Positions 35,436 to 44,359 are shown, counted from the first letter of the stretch. The stretch: 64,000 nt of DNA from Streptomyces sp. NBC_01224 (GCF_036002945.1 NZ_CP108529.1:9295001-9359000), one strand, 5' to 3'. Made by a program: numbers and translations. The notes: generated by a model not told the origin, from the letters alone.

Positions 35436-37067
35436 ATGGACCCGAGTTCCTGCCCGGATTGCCTGTCCTGGGGGCGTTTCTTCGAGCCGCGGTGCTCGAC
35501 GTGTTCCTCGTTCGCCAGCCGCTGGAGGGTAGACGTGTGCGCCGGCTGCACGCGCCAAGTGCCCCTGCGGGAGGGGTACTGCCGTCTGTGCTGGGTCCAG
35601 GCGAGAACGGAGGCCGCCGCGACTGGCGACAAACCGGAGTCCTTCCTGTCTCACCTCCGCCACCAGCAGCTGTTCTTCTACGGACTGACGGCACTCTGGG
35701 ACCGGCGCCCCAAGCCAGCGGCAGTCAAGTACGATCGCCGGGGCCTGCCCCGGCGGCCCGATCCGGCCCCTGCACCCCCTCCGTCCGCGGTCTGGTGCCA
35801 GCTCGCGCTGTTCGAGGCCCGCCGAGACCTCACGGGGCGGAGGGCCAGCGATGAGGACGCTCGCCGCGGCAATCCCTGGCTGGCCTGGGCCCGTCATAGC
35901 GCCCACCGGCTCGGCGAGGCCCGCGGCTGGCCCCGCAAGACTCGTCTGAACGTCGACCAAGCGCTGGTCATCGTCCTGACCGGCCATGCCGAGGGCGACG
36001 TAGTCCGGTACTCGGAAGTCTTCGCGGTGCTTCGGTCGCGCGGCCTGAGCGTCGAGCGGACCACGGAAGTACTCGACCACATCGGCGTATTCCTCGACGA
36101 CCGGCCGTCGTCGTTCGAGCTGTGGCTGGAGTCCAAGCTCGACGGTCTCGCCACCGGGATCGCCCACGATGTCGGAGACTGGGCCCGGCTGCTGCACGAT
36201 GGCGGCCCCCGTTCCCGGGCCCGCCATGCGGCGACGGTCTGGAACTACCTCAACCGGATCCGGCCCGTGCTGCTGGAATGGTCGGACCGTTACGACCACC
36301 TGCGCGAAGTCACCCGCGACGACGTACTCACCCACCTCGAAAACTTGCAGGGCTCGCCGCGGCAACACACCATCGTCGCCCTGCGGTCCTTGTTCGGCCG
36401 GGCCAAGAAGAACGGCACCATCTTCAAGAATCCGACCAGCCGCATCCGGGTCGGCCAACGGGAGGAAGGCGTCATCCAGCCCCTGGAGCCCGAGCACATC
36501 AACGGTTCCATCGCCGCCGTCACCCATCCCGCCGACCGGCTGATCCTCGCCCTCGCCGCCGTCCACGCGGCACGGCCTGCGGCGATCCGCCGCCTCCAAC
36601 TCGACGACCTCGACATCGGCAACCGGCGCCTGTCCGTCGATGGCCGCACCCGTCGGCTGGACGAGCTCACCCTTCAGGTCGCCCGGGAATGGCTGGAGTT
36701 CCGGCGCCGTCGCTGGCCTGACACCGCCAACCCGCACCTACTGATCAACAAGCACACCGCACTGGGAACCGGCCCCATCGGCAAGAGCTCGGTCGCCGGG
36801 CCAGCACTGCACCGCCAGACCGCCACCCTGGAACGACTCCGCATGGACCGCCAGCTCGAAGAAGCCCTCGCTCACGGCCCCGACCCGCTCCACCTCGCTG
36901 AGGTCTTCGGCCTCAGCGAGAAGACCGCGATCCGATACGCGAACTCGGCGCGGGCGCTGCTGGAACAGGCAGCCGAGCACTCAACATCCCACTCAGGAAA
37001 AGAACTTGGCCCGGCCTGTGGAGCCTTGAAGAATGACGGCCATGCAGATTCGACAGGCATGGCCTGA
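35436..37067 (+). CDS. Zinc-ribbon plus degenerate tyrosine-recombinase-like protein
   Basis: 543 residues from ATG 35436. The N-terminus has four CxxC pairs (CPDC, CSTC, CAGC, CRLC; residues about 6-55), so two zinc ribbons. The C-terminal half resembles a recombinase: SLFGRAKKNGTIFKNPTSRI, LALAAVHAARPAAIRRLQLD (Arg I) and HLAEVFGLSEKTAIRYANSA (candidate Tyr), but a canonical HxxR is not evident. It overlaps the start of the GNAT gene. It likely works with the first recombinase as an accessory subunit. Confidence 0.8.
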   Translation: MDPSSCPDCLSWGRFFEPRCSTCSSFASRWRVDVCAGCTRQVPLREGYCRLCWVQARTEAAATGDKPESFLSHLRHQQLFFYGLTALWDRRPKPAAVKYDRRGLPRRPDPAPAPPPSAVWCQLALFEARRDLTGRRASDEDARRGNPWLAWARHSAHRLGEARGWPRKTRLNVDQALVIVLTGHAEGDVVRYSEVFAVLRSRGLSVERTTEVLDHIGVFLDDRPSSFELWLESKLDGLATGIAHDVGDWARLLHDGGPRSRARHAATVWNYLNRIRPVLLEWSDRYDHLREVTRDDVLTHLENLQGSPRQHTIVALRSLFGRAKKNGTIFKNPTSRIRVGQREEGVIQPLEPEHINGSIAAVTHPADRLILALAAVHAARPAAIRRLQLDDLDIGNRRLSVDGRTRRLDELTLQVAREWLEFRRRRWPDTANPHLLINKHTALGTGPIGKSSVAGPALHRQTATLERLRMDRQLEEALAHGPDPLHLAEVFGLSEKTAIRYANSARALLEQAAEHSTSHSGKELGPACGALKNDGHADSTGMA

Positions 37068-37548
37068 TGGCGCTTCAGCGGTCGCTGGCGTCTACGTGCG
37101 CTCCTGGCAGGTGGCCTTTGCCGGTCTTGTTCCGCAGCACTACCTCGATGCCATGGACCAAAGCCGTGAAGATTCCGGCTGGAAGACACGCATCGTAGCG
37201 ACACAGTGGCCAACTTCGGGAGTACTGGTAGCCGAGACCGAGGTGGGGATCGTCGGGTTCGCAGGTTTCAGCCCGTCTCAGGAGACGCCCGCCGTCGCGG
37301 AAATCGGCACGCTCTACGCGATGCCGGAGGTGTGGGGCACGGGGATCGGAAAGCAGTTGATGCTGGCCACGCTGACCACCCTCGGACAGGCCGACTACAC
37401 GCAGGCCACCTTGTGGGTACTGGAAGACAATGAACGCGCTCGGCGCTTCTATGAGGCCGCCGGTTGGCGCGCAGATGGCGCGGCCGTGGAAGACACCACT
37501 GGCGGAGCCGCCCTGAACAAGTTGCGATACCGCCGTCCTCTTGGCTAG
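37033..37548 (+). CDS. GNAT-family N-acetyltransferase (element cargo)
   Basis: 171 residues from ATG 37033 (GGAG 9 nt upstream; ATG 37042 also possible). MQIRQAWPDGASAVAGVYVR, VGFAGFSPSQE, LYAMPEVWGTGIGKQLMLAT (acetyl-CoA loop) and LWVLEDNERARRFYEAAGWR are standard GNAT motifs. The gene lies inside the recombinase element, overlapping its third ORF, so it probably moves with it. An acetyltransferase acting on a small molecule or antibiotic is plausible. Confidence 0.9.
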   Translation: MTAMQIRQAWPDGASAVAGVYVRSWQVAFAGLVPQHYLDAMDQSREDSGWKTRIVATQWPTSGVLVAETEVGIVGFAGFSPSQETPAVAEIGTLYAMPEVWGTGIGKQLMLATLTTLGQADYTQATLWVLEDNERARRFYEAAGWRADGAAVEDTTGGAALNKLRYRRPLG

Positions 37549-37594
37549 CCCGCTCACCATCTTGTGCGTCCGGAAAGTCATGAAGCGGCGTGGT

Positions 37595-37617
37595 CGCGAG
37601 TTGGAGTCGAACTCGCG
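37595..37617. repeat. Subterminal palindrome of the recombinase element
   Basis: CGCGAGTT and AACTCGCG flank a 7-nt centre. At the matching place in the decayed copy, TGGGTT and AACCCA flank a 7-nt centre (51053-51071); two base pairs differ but stay complementary. Likely a recombinase binding site or a hairpin. Confidence 0.6.
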
Positions 37618-37771
37618 GATCCACTGCCGTGGAGCACGACGACGGACCCCCGGGTTCCCACCGAGAACCGTTCAGTTTCCCTGAACTCACGGCCTCTCAG
37701 GGGTTCACCGAGATACGCGACGAAGGGGCAATGAGTTGATCTCGGCGGGGTAGCGATAGGTCGGCTCAGCG

Positions 37772-37905
37772 GCAGACCTGGTCTGCGCCCACTACCTGCA
37801 CACCCCCTTTGACCTGGACCGGGCAACCGTACTGCGCTCGGCCGCGCACGCACTGCGCCCGGGCGGGCGGCTGCTGGTCGTCGACCACGGCTCGGCCGCG
37901 CCGTG
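37772..37905 (+). pseudogene. SAM methyltransferase, C-terminal fragment
   Basis: ADLVCAHYLHTPFDLDRATV, LRSAAHALRPGGRLLVVDHG and SAA form the post-motif I region of a class I methyltransferase. The fragment stops at an IS5 remnant. It seems to be of a different subfamily from the fragment at 33585, so the two need not be one gene split by the recombinase element. Confidence 0.6.
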
Positions 37906-38398
37906 GTCGTGGAGGTAGTCGAGCTTGCTGGTGAACCCGCCCCGCGAGCGGCCCAGGCCCTCACCTGCCGCACCATCTCCACCAGGCGGGCGTTGAAGGC
38001 TCTGCCATGTGATTTCGTCCTGGTGTTCGGCGACTGCCGCCCCCTTTGATGTCGGGGCCGGCGGCAGGTCGGTGCGGGCCCCGGCCGCGTGCTGATGTGC
38101 ACGGATGATGGTTGAGTCCACCGAGATGTCCCAGTCGATCTCACCCGCGGCATCGGCCGCGGCCTGGACCTGCTGCAGCAGACGTTCCCACGTTCCGTCG
38201 GCCGACCACAGCCGTGCCTTTCATAGACCGTCTTCCACGGCCCGAACCGTTCCGGCAGGTCACGCCACTGCACACCGGTCCGCACCCGGTGCAAGATCCC
38301 GTTGATCACCTGTCTGTGATCCCGCCACCGTCCACAACGCTGGTTACTGACCGGCAGGAACGGCCGCAGCTGTTCCCGCTCGGCATCACTCAGATCAC
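37906..38398 (-). pseudogene. IS5-family transposase, frameshifted and truncated
   Basis: WRGDLSDAEREQLRPFLPVS, RQVINGILHRVRTGVQWRDL, PERFGPWKTVYERH and, in other frames, WDISVDSTIIRAHQHAAGAR and SRGGFTSKLDYLHDH mark an IS5 (IS427-like) transposase. At least two frameshifts are present, and it is cut at 37906 against the methyltransferase fragment. Confidence 0.75.
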
Positions 38399-38494
38399 CC
38401 CGCCACCCCGCCCCATATCCACGTCAACGACTCGGGCACCGAACATTCGCATGATCGGCAGGGCAGTTCCCAGGTACGCGCCCCGTCCGCGCGC

Positions 38495-39769
38495 TCAGAT
38501 TTTCGGCGGCCAGCACCCGTGGTCGACCGCGGGAAGCCCGATGTACGCGCGCAAGCCTGCGTGAGTGGCCGGAAGTCCGTAAGTGGCGAGGCTCTCGCCC
38601 AGGTCCCCCTCCGTGTTCCACCACCCTTCAAAGAGGTCGGCGAGGGCATACAAAAGCTGCTGCTGGGGGCGGGGGAGGTGCGCGTACGGTGGGCGGGGGT
38701 CGGGCAGGGGGCTAGGGAACAGGTCTGGCAGAACCGCTTTCGCCTTGGACGCCCTCTGCGACGTGCTGACGGACGGCAGGCAGGCGGCGACTGCGGCGCG
38801 TGAGGTGGGGGAGGGCGGAAGGGCGAGCAGAACGTCGGCGGTGTGACCGTGGAAGTCGCCCAGGCTGTAGTCGGTCGCGGGTACAGGCGCAGGGGCCGTG
38901 GCTGCGGCAGCGAGTTCGGCAACGGCCCGGTCGAGGAACGGACCGTCGAGTTCCGCGGCGGCGCTTCGGGCGGTTTGGGCGATGGCAATGGCGGCAGCCC
39001 AGCGTACGAGGCCGTCCTCGGCGTCCAGACTGGCGGTGAGGGTCCCCGGGAGAGCCGTCGTGCCGAGGATGCCGACAGCTACAAGCGAGGTGGCCTTGGC
39101 GACGGCATCGTCCTCGTGCGCAGCAAGGCCGAGCAGGAGGGGCAGGGAGGTGCCCGCCAGTTCGGGAAACCAGGTCAGCAGGTAGGCAGTCCTGGTTCGG
39201 ACTCGGGGATTCTCATCGTCCAAGAGACCGTGCAGGGCTGGAAGTTCGGCAAGTACGGCGTTGTACGAACGCATCGAAGAGTCACGGGCATCGACCGGAT
39301 TGCCGGCCGCCACCCAGTCCCGGATGTCTTGTAGCCTCCGGCGTCGCTGCTCGTCCTGCTCGGCGGCCAGCGCCTCCTCGTACAGCGGGAGGAGCTTGTC
39401 GGAAGAGTTGTCGGCGGCCTCTGCGCGCCAAGCGGCGATGTCGGCCCCGTCGATGATCTCGCGCTCCTCGTCCCAGTTGACCGCGAGGCCGGTCAGGAGC
39501 TCCAACGTGTGCTCACGCGCCGGATCCGGGCCGGCGAGAGCGATCCGGGCAAGGAACGGCACCGCGTACGGAGATGCCTGACAGCGGGTGCCCTGGTGCG
39601 CGAGATGATCGAACAGGCTGCTGACGGCCTGCTGTCGTGCCTGCTCGTCATCTCCGCACAGGGCGCGCAGTTGGCCGGGCACATCGGCGGCCGTCCCGTA
39701 GGCGTGGTTCAGGTTCGCCCAGTCCACTTCGTCCAGGCCGGTCAGCAGGTTGTCGTCCGCAGTGATCAC
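38495..39769 (-). CDS. HEAT-repeat protein
   Basis: 424 residues from GTG 39769 with no obvious ribosome binding site. Helical repeats can be followed along the chain: LFDHLAHQGTRCQASPYAVP, VLAELPALHGLLDDENPRVR, LPLLLGLAAHEDDAVAKATS and SLDAEDGLVRWAAAIAIAQT. The C-terminus has YALADLFEGWWNTEGDLGES. No enzymatic motif. Such proteins in streptomycetes are often annotated only as HEAT-repeat proteins; some act as immunity proteins, but no toxin gene is next to it. Confidence 0.72.
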   Translation of the reverse strand: MITADDNLLTGLDEVDWANLNHAYGTAADVPGQLRALCGDDEQARQQAVSSLFDHLAHQGTRCQASPYAVPFLARIALAGPDPAREHTLELLTGLAVNWDEEREIIDGADIAAWRAEAADNSSDKLLPLYEEALAAEQDEQRRRRLQDIRDWVAAGNPVDARDSSMRSYNAVLAELPALHGLLDDENPRVRTRTAYLLTWFPELAGTSLPLLLGLAAHEDDAVAKATSLVAVGILGTTALPGTLTASLDAEDGLVRWAAAIAIAQTARSAAAELDGPFLDRAVAELAAAATAPAPVPATDYSLGDFHGHTADVLLALPPSPTSRAAVAACLPSVSTSQRASKAKAVLPDLFPSPLPDPRPPYAHLPRPQQQLLYALADLFEGWWNTEGDLGESLATYGLPATHAGLRAYIGLPAVDHGCWPPKI

Positions 39770-40005
39770 GGCCGCATGATGTCAGAGTTCTCCGACATCG
39801 GTGCCCGGCCCCAGCGGGCGGGCCGTCGGAATCGGGCACCATGACCGGGTAGAACCCGGATCCCACCTTTTCCAGCACGTACACGTGCTCGCCGCCCTCA
39901 GCCAGCGAAACCCTTGATGATCCCAGCACGGGAGGGGACGGGAATGTATCCGCCGATGTCGTCCGTGTGTGGTCCAGCGCGGTCGGGAGGATCGATCATG
40001 ATCGG
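39770..40005 (-). other. Small unassigned remnant upstream of the HEAT gene
   Basis: The minus strand 39782-39920 reads SRVSLAEGGEHVYVLEKVGS and GFYPVMVPDSDGP with good codon bias, then a frame change before GTDVGEL. It is the tail of an unidentified gene. Confidence 0.35.
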
Positions 40006-40719
40006 CCGGACAAGTCCTAAGCGCGTCAAGCGGGTCAAGGCCCGCATGGATCAGCGAACCCGCGAACGCTTTCCGGCCCTGGAATCGTTCGCGAAAGCCG
40101 CAGCCGACCGCCACCGCCTGTCCTGCTTGGGGGCCCTCCTCGCCTGCCTCCGGGCAGCACCCTCACCGTCCGCAACGCGGTGTTCATCCGCACCATGAAC
40201 GCTGCCGGCGCGAGCGCCCGCGACTCTGACGGAGTTCTTCTCTACTTCGACCGGGCTGAACACCGGGCGTTCTGGGCCTGGGTTGCGGTGGAGATCCTCC
40301 GCCACACCGGCGCCCGCATCGAGGAGATGCTGGAGATCAACCACCACGCCGTGATCCAGTACCGGCTGCCGACCACCGACGAAATCGTCCCCCTGCTGCA
40401 GATCGCCCCGTCCAAAACGGACCAGGAACGTGTCCTGCTCGTCAGCCCCGAGCTGGCCGACGTCCTGTCCACGGTCATCCGCCACGTCCGCAGCCCACGC
40501 ACCGGCGCCATCCCACTCCTAGCCGCCTACGACTACGAGGAACGTGTCTGGAACCCGCCGACACCCCTGCTGTTTCAGTACGACCGCGGCGGTGAGAACA
40601 CCCGCATGAGCGGCGAGCACATTCGCAGAGCGCTGAGCGAAGTCCTCGCCTTCATCGGCCTCACCGACTCAACCGGCCAACCCCTGGCGGTGATCAGTAG
40701 CCGGGTGGCGTCGGGGTAG
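40006..40719 (+). pseudogene. Tn554 TnpB-like integrase, frameshifted and truncated
   Basis: KRVKRVKARMDQRTRERFPA then, in another frame, NAVFIRTMNAAGASA, LLYFDRAEHRAFWAWVAVEI, LRHTGARIEEMLEINHHAVI and LLVSPELADVLSTVIRHVRS are the middle of a large tyrosine recombinase. The first catalytic Arg (TGARIEE) is present, but the HxxR and Tyr part is lost at about 40690, where a minus-strand transposase fragment starts. Confidence 0.75.
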
Positions 40720-40980
40720 TCCTGTCGGCCCTGCTGGTTCCACCATCGGCGGATGGACTCCACCGCGAAGGCCGCGGTGTTGCGATCGGTGCCCACGTTC
40801 ACCCATCCGGTGTCCTGCCCCAGGTCGTAGATTCCGTACGGGATCGCGAACGGGACGCCGGGGTCCACGAAGTCGTGGTCCGGGGCGGTGATCGGCAACC
40901 CCTTGGGCCGGTAGGTGCGACCTGGCCGAGCGAAGTCGCCGATCGGCTCCTGACCCGCTCGGCATCCGTCAAGTCACCCC
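40693..40980 (-). pseudogene. ISAzo13-type transposase fragment
   Basis: Reads YRPKGLPITAPDHDFVDPGV, FAIPYGIYDLGQDTGWVNVG, TDRNTAAFAVESIRRWWNQQ and YPDATRLLITA, the central region of ISAzo13-family transposases with one catalytic Asp. Both ends are missing. Confidence 0.75.
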
Positions 40981-41056
40981 GCCCCATGCTGGAACAACGA
41001 CCCACCGGTCAGACAGCCACATGATCGAGCGGGCAACCTCTAACGGGACACCTCCC

Positions 41057-41371
41057 TCAGGGCGTGCCGCTGCCCTGCCGATTACCGCCCGTGCGATAGC
41101 TCAACATCATCATGATGAGGCCGGTCAGCAGGAGCGCGCTGCCGCCCAGCGACCCCCACTTGCGGGTGTCGGGGTCGCTGAGCACCCAGAAGCAGACCTG
41201 CTGCCAGCACAGGGCGAAGGCACCCACCAACTGGCCCCACCCGTAGAGGCGAGGGCGGCGGACCGGCCGCCGGTTCGTGGGAAGCACCCAGCCACGCGTA
41301 ATCCCCGCTACGCCGGAGGCGGCGATGAGCAACGCCAGCAGAACAACAGGCATGGCGACGCAGAGCTTCAT
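41057..41371 (-). CDS. Small membrane protein, unknown
   Basis: 104 residues from ATG 41371, with GGGAGG 5 nt upstream. Three hydrophobic stretches (AMPVVLLALLIAASGVAGIT, LVGAFALCWQQVCFWVL, GGSALLLTGLIMMMLS) suggest three transmembrane helices with a basic loop RRPVRRPR. Family not recognised. Confidence 0.65.
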   Translation of the reverse strand: MKLCVAMPVVLLALLIAASGVAGITRGWVLPTNRRPVRRPRLYGWGQLVGAFALCWQQVCFWVLSDPDTRKWGSLGGSALLLTGLIMMMLSYRTGGNRQGSGTP

Positions 41372-41604
41372 GGTCCCTCCCTGCGCACCGGACCCGCGCC
41401 GGACGCCCGCGTGATCATGACACCCGCCGCGCTGCGCGTCCACGCGCTTCCCCGCAACCCTCGTGATCGGCGGGACAGGTCCTAAAGCAGCCCCTCCGAC
41501 ATCGAGCCGCCGACGACCTCACCGACGGCACGGCGGGGGCTCTGGAGGCCCTCCCATTTCTGAGGTGTGTTTGGCGACAGTGTCGGCGCAGGGGGCGCCC
41601 GGCC

Positions 41605-42144
41605 CTACTCGATCGCCTGGAGCAGGGTGCGCAGGGCGTGGTCGAGGGTTTCGCGTTCGTCGGGGGTGAGGGCGGAGAGGAGGCGGGATTCGTTGGCGGC
41701 GTGGTCGGTGACCGCGGCGTCGACGACTGTGTGGCCGCGGGCGGTGAGTGCGACATGGAAGCTGCGGCGGTCGGTGGGATCGAGGCGGCGTTCCACCAGG
41801 CCGTCCGCCTCCAGGCGGTCCAGGCGGTTGGTCATGCCGGCGCGGGAGAGCATCAGGGTCTTCGCGAGGGCGGACGGGATCAGGGTGTACGGGGGCCCGG
41901 AGCGGCGCAGCGCGGCCAGGACGTCGAACTCGCCGCGGCGCAGGCCGTGTTGGGCGAAGACTCCTTCGAGGGCGGGGGTGAGGAGGAGCGAGAGCTGGCC
42001 CAGCCGTCCGAAGACCCCCATCGCCGACAGGTCCAGGTCCGGCCGTTCCTTGTGCCACTGGTCGAGGATCTGGTCGACCGCATCTCTGGGGCTCCTGCGC
42101 GTCTCGGCAGTCGCGCTCTGTTTGGTCACGTCTCCCTTGGTCAC
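41605..42144 (-). CDS. MarR-family regulator, divergent from a cupin gene
   Basis: 179 residues from GTG 42144; GTG 42129 with GGGAG just upstream is another possibility. Winged-helix parts are GVFAQHGLRRGEFDVLAALR, IPSALAKTLMLSRAGMTNRL, DRLEADGLVERRLDPTDRRS and FHVALTARGHTVVD. Divergent from the cupin gene at 42266 over a gap rich in inverted repeats, so it probably represses that gene and itself in response to a phenolic or similar ligand. Confidence 0.9.
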   Translation of the reverse strand: MTKGDVTKQSATAETRRSPRDAVDQILDQWHKERPDLDLSAMGVFGRLGQLSLLLTPALEGVFAQHGLRRGEFDVLAALRRSGPPYTLIPSALAKTLMLSRAGMTNRLDRLEADGLVERRLDPTDRRSFHVALTARGHTVVDAAVTDHAANESRLLSALTPDERETLDHALRTLLQAIE

Positions 42145-42158
42145 GCCTCCATCTTATT

Positions 42159-42187
42159 CGACGGCTGATAGTTAGCTGTCGTACTAT
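42159..42187. promoter_or_regulatory. Candidate MarR operators
   Basis: Two overlapping inverted repeats: CGACGGCT/AGCTGTCG (42159-42166 and 42174-42181, one mismatch) and ATAGT/ACTAT (42168-42172 and 42183-42187). ATTCGAYGG also repeats directly at 42156 and 42185. They lie in the A+T-richer divergent gap. Confidence 0.5.
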
Positions 42188-42265
42188 TCGATGGAGAATT
42201 ACTTCTGTCGATCCGTTCCCGGCTCGTGTCCGGGGCCGGATGCGGTTCTATGAATGGAGGGGCTT

Positions 42266-42766
42266 ATGTCCCTGATCACTCCCAATGTCCAGGGTGGAAT
42301 TCTGGTCCGGGATGCCGAGGCCGAGGTGCTGGGCAGGGCTGAGAGCACCGTGCGGCTGTTTGCCGACGCCAGTACCACCGGCGGGGCCCTGAGCGCCCAC
42401 CGGGTGACTCTGACCGCGGGCGCCGACGGAGCCTCACCGCACCACCACGCCGGATCCGCCGAGCTCTTCTTCGTGCTCGGCGGCCGGCTTCAGGCGCTGA
42501 CCGGGGACAGTGTGATCACTGCGGACGAAGGGGACTTCCTCCTCGTGCCGCCAGGACTGCCGCACGCTTTCGCCGCCGAACCCGGTGCGGACGCTGACGT
42601 TCTGATCGTCATCACCCCGGGCGTCGAGCGCTTCGACTACTTCCGGCTGCTGGACCGTGTTCGCAAGGGCACGGCTGATCCACAGGAAGTCCTGGATTCG
42701 CAAGAGCGCTTCGACAACTTCTTCGTGGAGAGTGCCGCGTGGCGGCGGGCCCGTCAGCGTTACTGA
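42266..42766 (+). CDS. Cupin-domain protein
   Basis: 166 residues from ATG 42266, with GGAGGGG 4 nt upstream. The metal-binding cupin motifs are GASPHHHAGSAELFFVLGGR (three His, Glu) and GDFLLVPPGLPHAFAAEPGA (His). The C-terminal helix holds FDYFRLLDRVRKGTADPQEV. Single cupin of a type often found in quercetinase-like or small-molecule dioxygenase and isomerase families. Divergent from a MarR regulator. Confidence 0.85.
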   Translation: MSLITPNVQGGILVRDAEAEVLGRAESTVRLFADASTTGGALSAHRVTLTAGADGASPHHHAGSAELFFVLGGRLQALTGDSVITADEGDFLLVPPGLPHAFAAEPGADADVLIVITPGVERFDYFRLLDRVRKGTADPQEVLDSQERFDNFFVESAAWRRARQRY

Positions 42767-42775
42767 TCGCTCGAT

Positions 42776-42985
42776 CGTCTCGGTTCGAGAGGCACGTGGT
42801 TCGCCGAGCGCGACGATGTCGCCGCGCCCGGCGAGTTCTTCGCTGAGGCGCGCGTTTCATGGTGCAGGACGGCGATCACGTGGCCGCGGCGTCGAGGTGG
42901 CCCTGGAGCTGATTCCACTCGCGTTTCAGGTCCTTCACCTGGCCGCGCAGGTCGCTGAGTTCGGCGGGCCTGGGGGCCGGCGATG
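42776..42985 (-). pseudogene. DUF6262 (Tn554 TnpC-like) C-terminal fragment
   Basis: The minus strand reads AELSDLRGQVKDLKREWNQL then QGHLDAAAT before a stop; VIAVLHHE continues in another frame. The coiled-coil tail fits DUF6262 proteins, the small partner of Tn554-like recombinases. The N-terminal HTH part is missing. Confidence 0.45.
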
Positions 42986-43099
42986 CGGGCTCCAGTGGCG
43001 GCCGTCCGCTGGAAGACGGCCTCTGCGAAGGCCCTCGCCGAAGCGGCGCTCAGCATGGACTCGCTGGAGCGGGCGAAGAACTTCCTGCCCTGAAGGCTG

Positions 43100-43735
43100 G
43101 AGGCCGCAGAGGCGGTGATCGGGCAGTTCATCGAGGCCGAGCGGAGCGGGCAGGCCGACGACCTGGCCGTGGCCGAGGTCGCGCAGCTGGCCGGCGTTGA
43201 CGCGCAGATCGGAATGGAGGTCGGCGACGGCCATGCGGTGGGCTGGCTGCGCCGGAACCGGGTGCTGCTACCAGGCGTCTCGGTCCTGGCGCGGCAGGTG
43301 GCCGAGGTCCGCGCGATCGCGGAGAAGCGGCTGCACACCACGGTCGCCAGGGCCGCCCGCCGCGCGGATGCGGCTCTGCCCGGGGACCTGGTGGCCACGC
43401 TGAAGACGCCGGAAGGCAAGCGGTACTCGTACCTGGAGACGCTGCGCCGGCCGCCGACGCGGACCACGGGCACCGCGCTGAAGGCCGCGCTGTAGCGGGT
43501 CGATGACATCTTCTCGTTCCAGCTGGGGCGGGTGAAGCTGAACAAGGTGCCGCCGAACCGGCTGGCGGCGCTGCATGGTACGGGATGGGTACCAGGGCCC
43601 CGAAGCTGGAGCGGACCAGCGAGCCGAAGCGCACGGCGATGCTCACGGCGGTGATGCGCCACCTGGAGGCGAAGGCGATCGACGACGCGCTGGATTTGTT
43701 CGAGCTGCTGATGGCCTACACGCTATCTGTCGACT
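43100..43735 (+). pseudogene. Tn3-family transposase, N-terminal/middle fragment
   Basis: VLARQVAEVRAIAEKRLHTT, ARRADAALPGDLVATLKTPE, then a TAG at 43493-43495 in place of a sense codon, RVDDIFSFQLGRVKLNKVPP, and after a frameshift near 43580 RTSEPKRTAMLTAVMRHLEA and KAIDDALDLFELLMA. All fit the region ahead of the catalytic core in Tn3 transposases. One stop and one frameshift show it is dead. Confidence 0.8.
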
Positions 43736-44035
43736 GGCCCACCTCAATCCGGTGAACCTATGCGGTCAGAGCGCTTTGGGGGGCGTGTGTCACCGTGAGG
43801 CTCCGTCCGGGCGGGCGGGGGAGCGGCCCCGTACGCCACCTGCCGTAGACTTATCAGGGAACCTGAGTCTTGCCAGATGTCCAGTTCAGGTGGGCCCTGC
43901 GAGATCGATCCCGCCAAGGGCGGCGGGATTGGTGTTTCCTACGGCTCCCGCCATCGTGGGCTCTCTCTCCAATGAGCGGAAGCCTCTGCCTCGCTTTATA
44001 TGCGGTGGAATCCCCTCCGGAAGGACGTGGGTCAG
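43736..44035. other. Intergenic region upstream of the DUF6479-like gene
   Basis: Nothing recognisable in about 300 bases; it presumably holds the promoter of the gene at 44036. Confidence 0.4.
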
Positions 44036-44359
44036 ATGAGCCACCCTGTGAGCCAGGTGCCCATCAGTGACATCACAGTGGCCGCCTCGGCTGTGCGCTG
44101 GATTTTCCCCGTCGGCATAGTAGTGGTCGTAGTCGCTGTTCTGATTGGCCTCGTCTGGTGGGACACGCGCCGTCGGTCTCGAGCACGACAGCAGGGACCA
44201 CGAGCCGAGCGTGCCTCCCGAAGCCGGCCGACTTTGAGGGATGCAGATGATTTCGGGGAAGGTCTCAGCCCATATGAGCTCAACCGGCCCTCTTCGCCAA
44301 GGGACGCACGCAAGGATGACAACGGTGGGGCTTTCGGCAGTGGAGGACCCGGCGGCTGA
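44036..44359 (+). CDS. DUF6479-like small membrane protein
   Basis: 107 residues from ATG 44036, with GGACG upstream. One transmembrane helix (WIFPVGIVVVVVAVLIGLVW) is followed by a basic, disordered tail ending GGAFGSGGPGG, the usual end of DUF6479 proteins of streptomycetes. SPYELNRPSSPRDAR fits the conserved middle. Function unknown. Confidence 0.7.
   Translation: MSHPVSQVPISDITVAASAVRWIFPVGIVVVVVAVLIGLVWWDTRRRSRARQQGPRAERASRSRPTLRDADDFGEGLSPYELNRPSSPRDARKDDNGGAFGSGGPGG

Larger units (their letters stand above)
33853..37700 (+). mobile_element. Three-gene tyrosine-recombinase element with GNAT cargo
   Basis: About 3.85 kb holding a catalytic tyrosine recombinase, a small DNA-binding-like protein, a zinc-ribbon recombinase-like protein and an acetyltransferase, all on the plus strand. 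The left end (tgtgcgacatcccgtgagtt at 33853) and the last 95 bp at the right are shared with a decayed relative at 49086-51155, which fixes the boundaries. The left end CCCGTGAGTTC is the inverse of GAACTCACGG at 37683, so the ends are short inverted repeats. The layout recalls recombinase-in-trio elements, but here the second protein is not a recombinase. Confidence 0.7.

Noticed and set aside
34265..36737. Two very long minus-strand frames (455 and 669 codons) over the recombinase genes
   Set aside because: They lie antisense to three genes with clear catalytic and zinc-binding motifs and have no recognisable domains; high G+C keeps such frames open.
37590..37622. tRNA-like 3' arm (TTCGACTC with ACCA-like end) on the minus strand
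   Set aside because: The stem does not pair as a T-arm, and there is no anticodon or D-arm. The palindrome is better explained as the subterminal site of the recombinase element.
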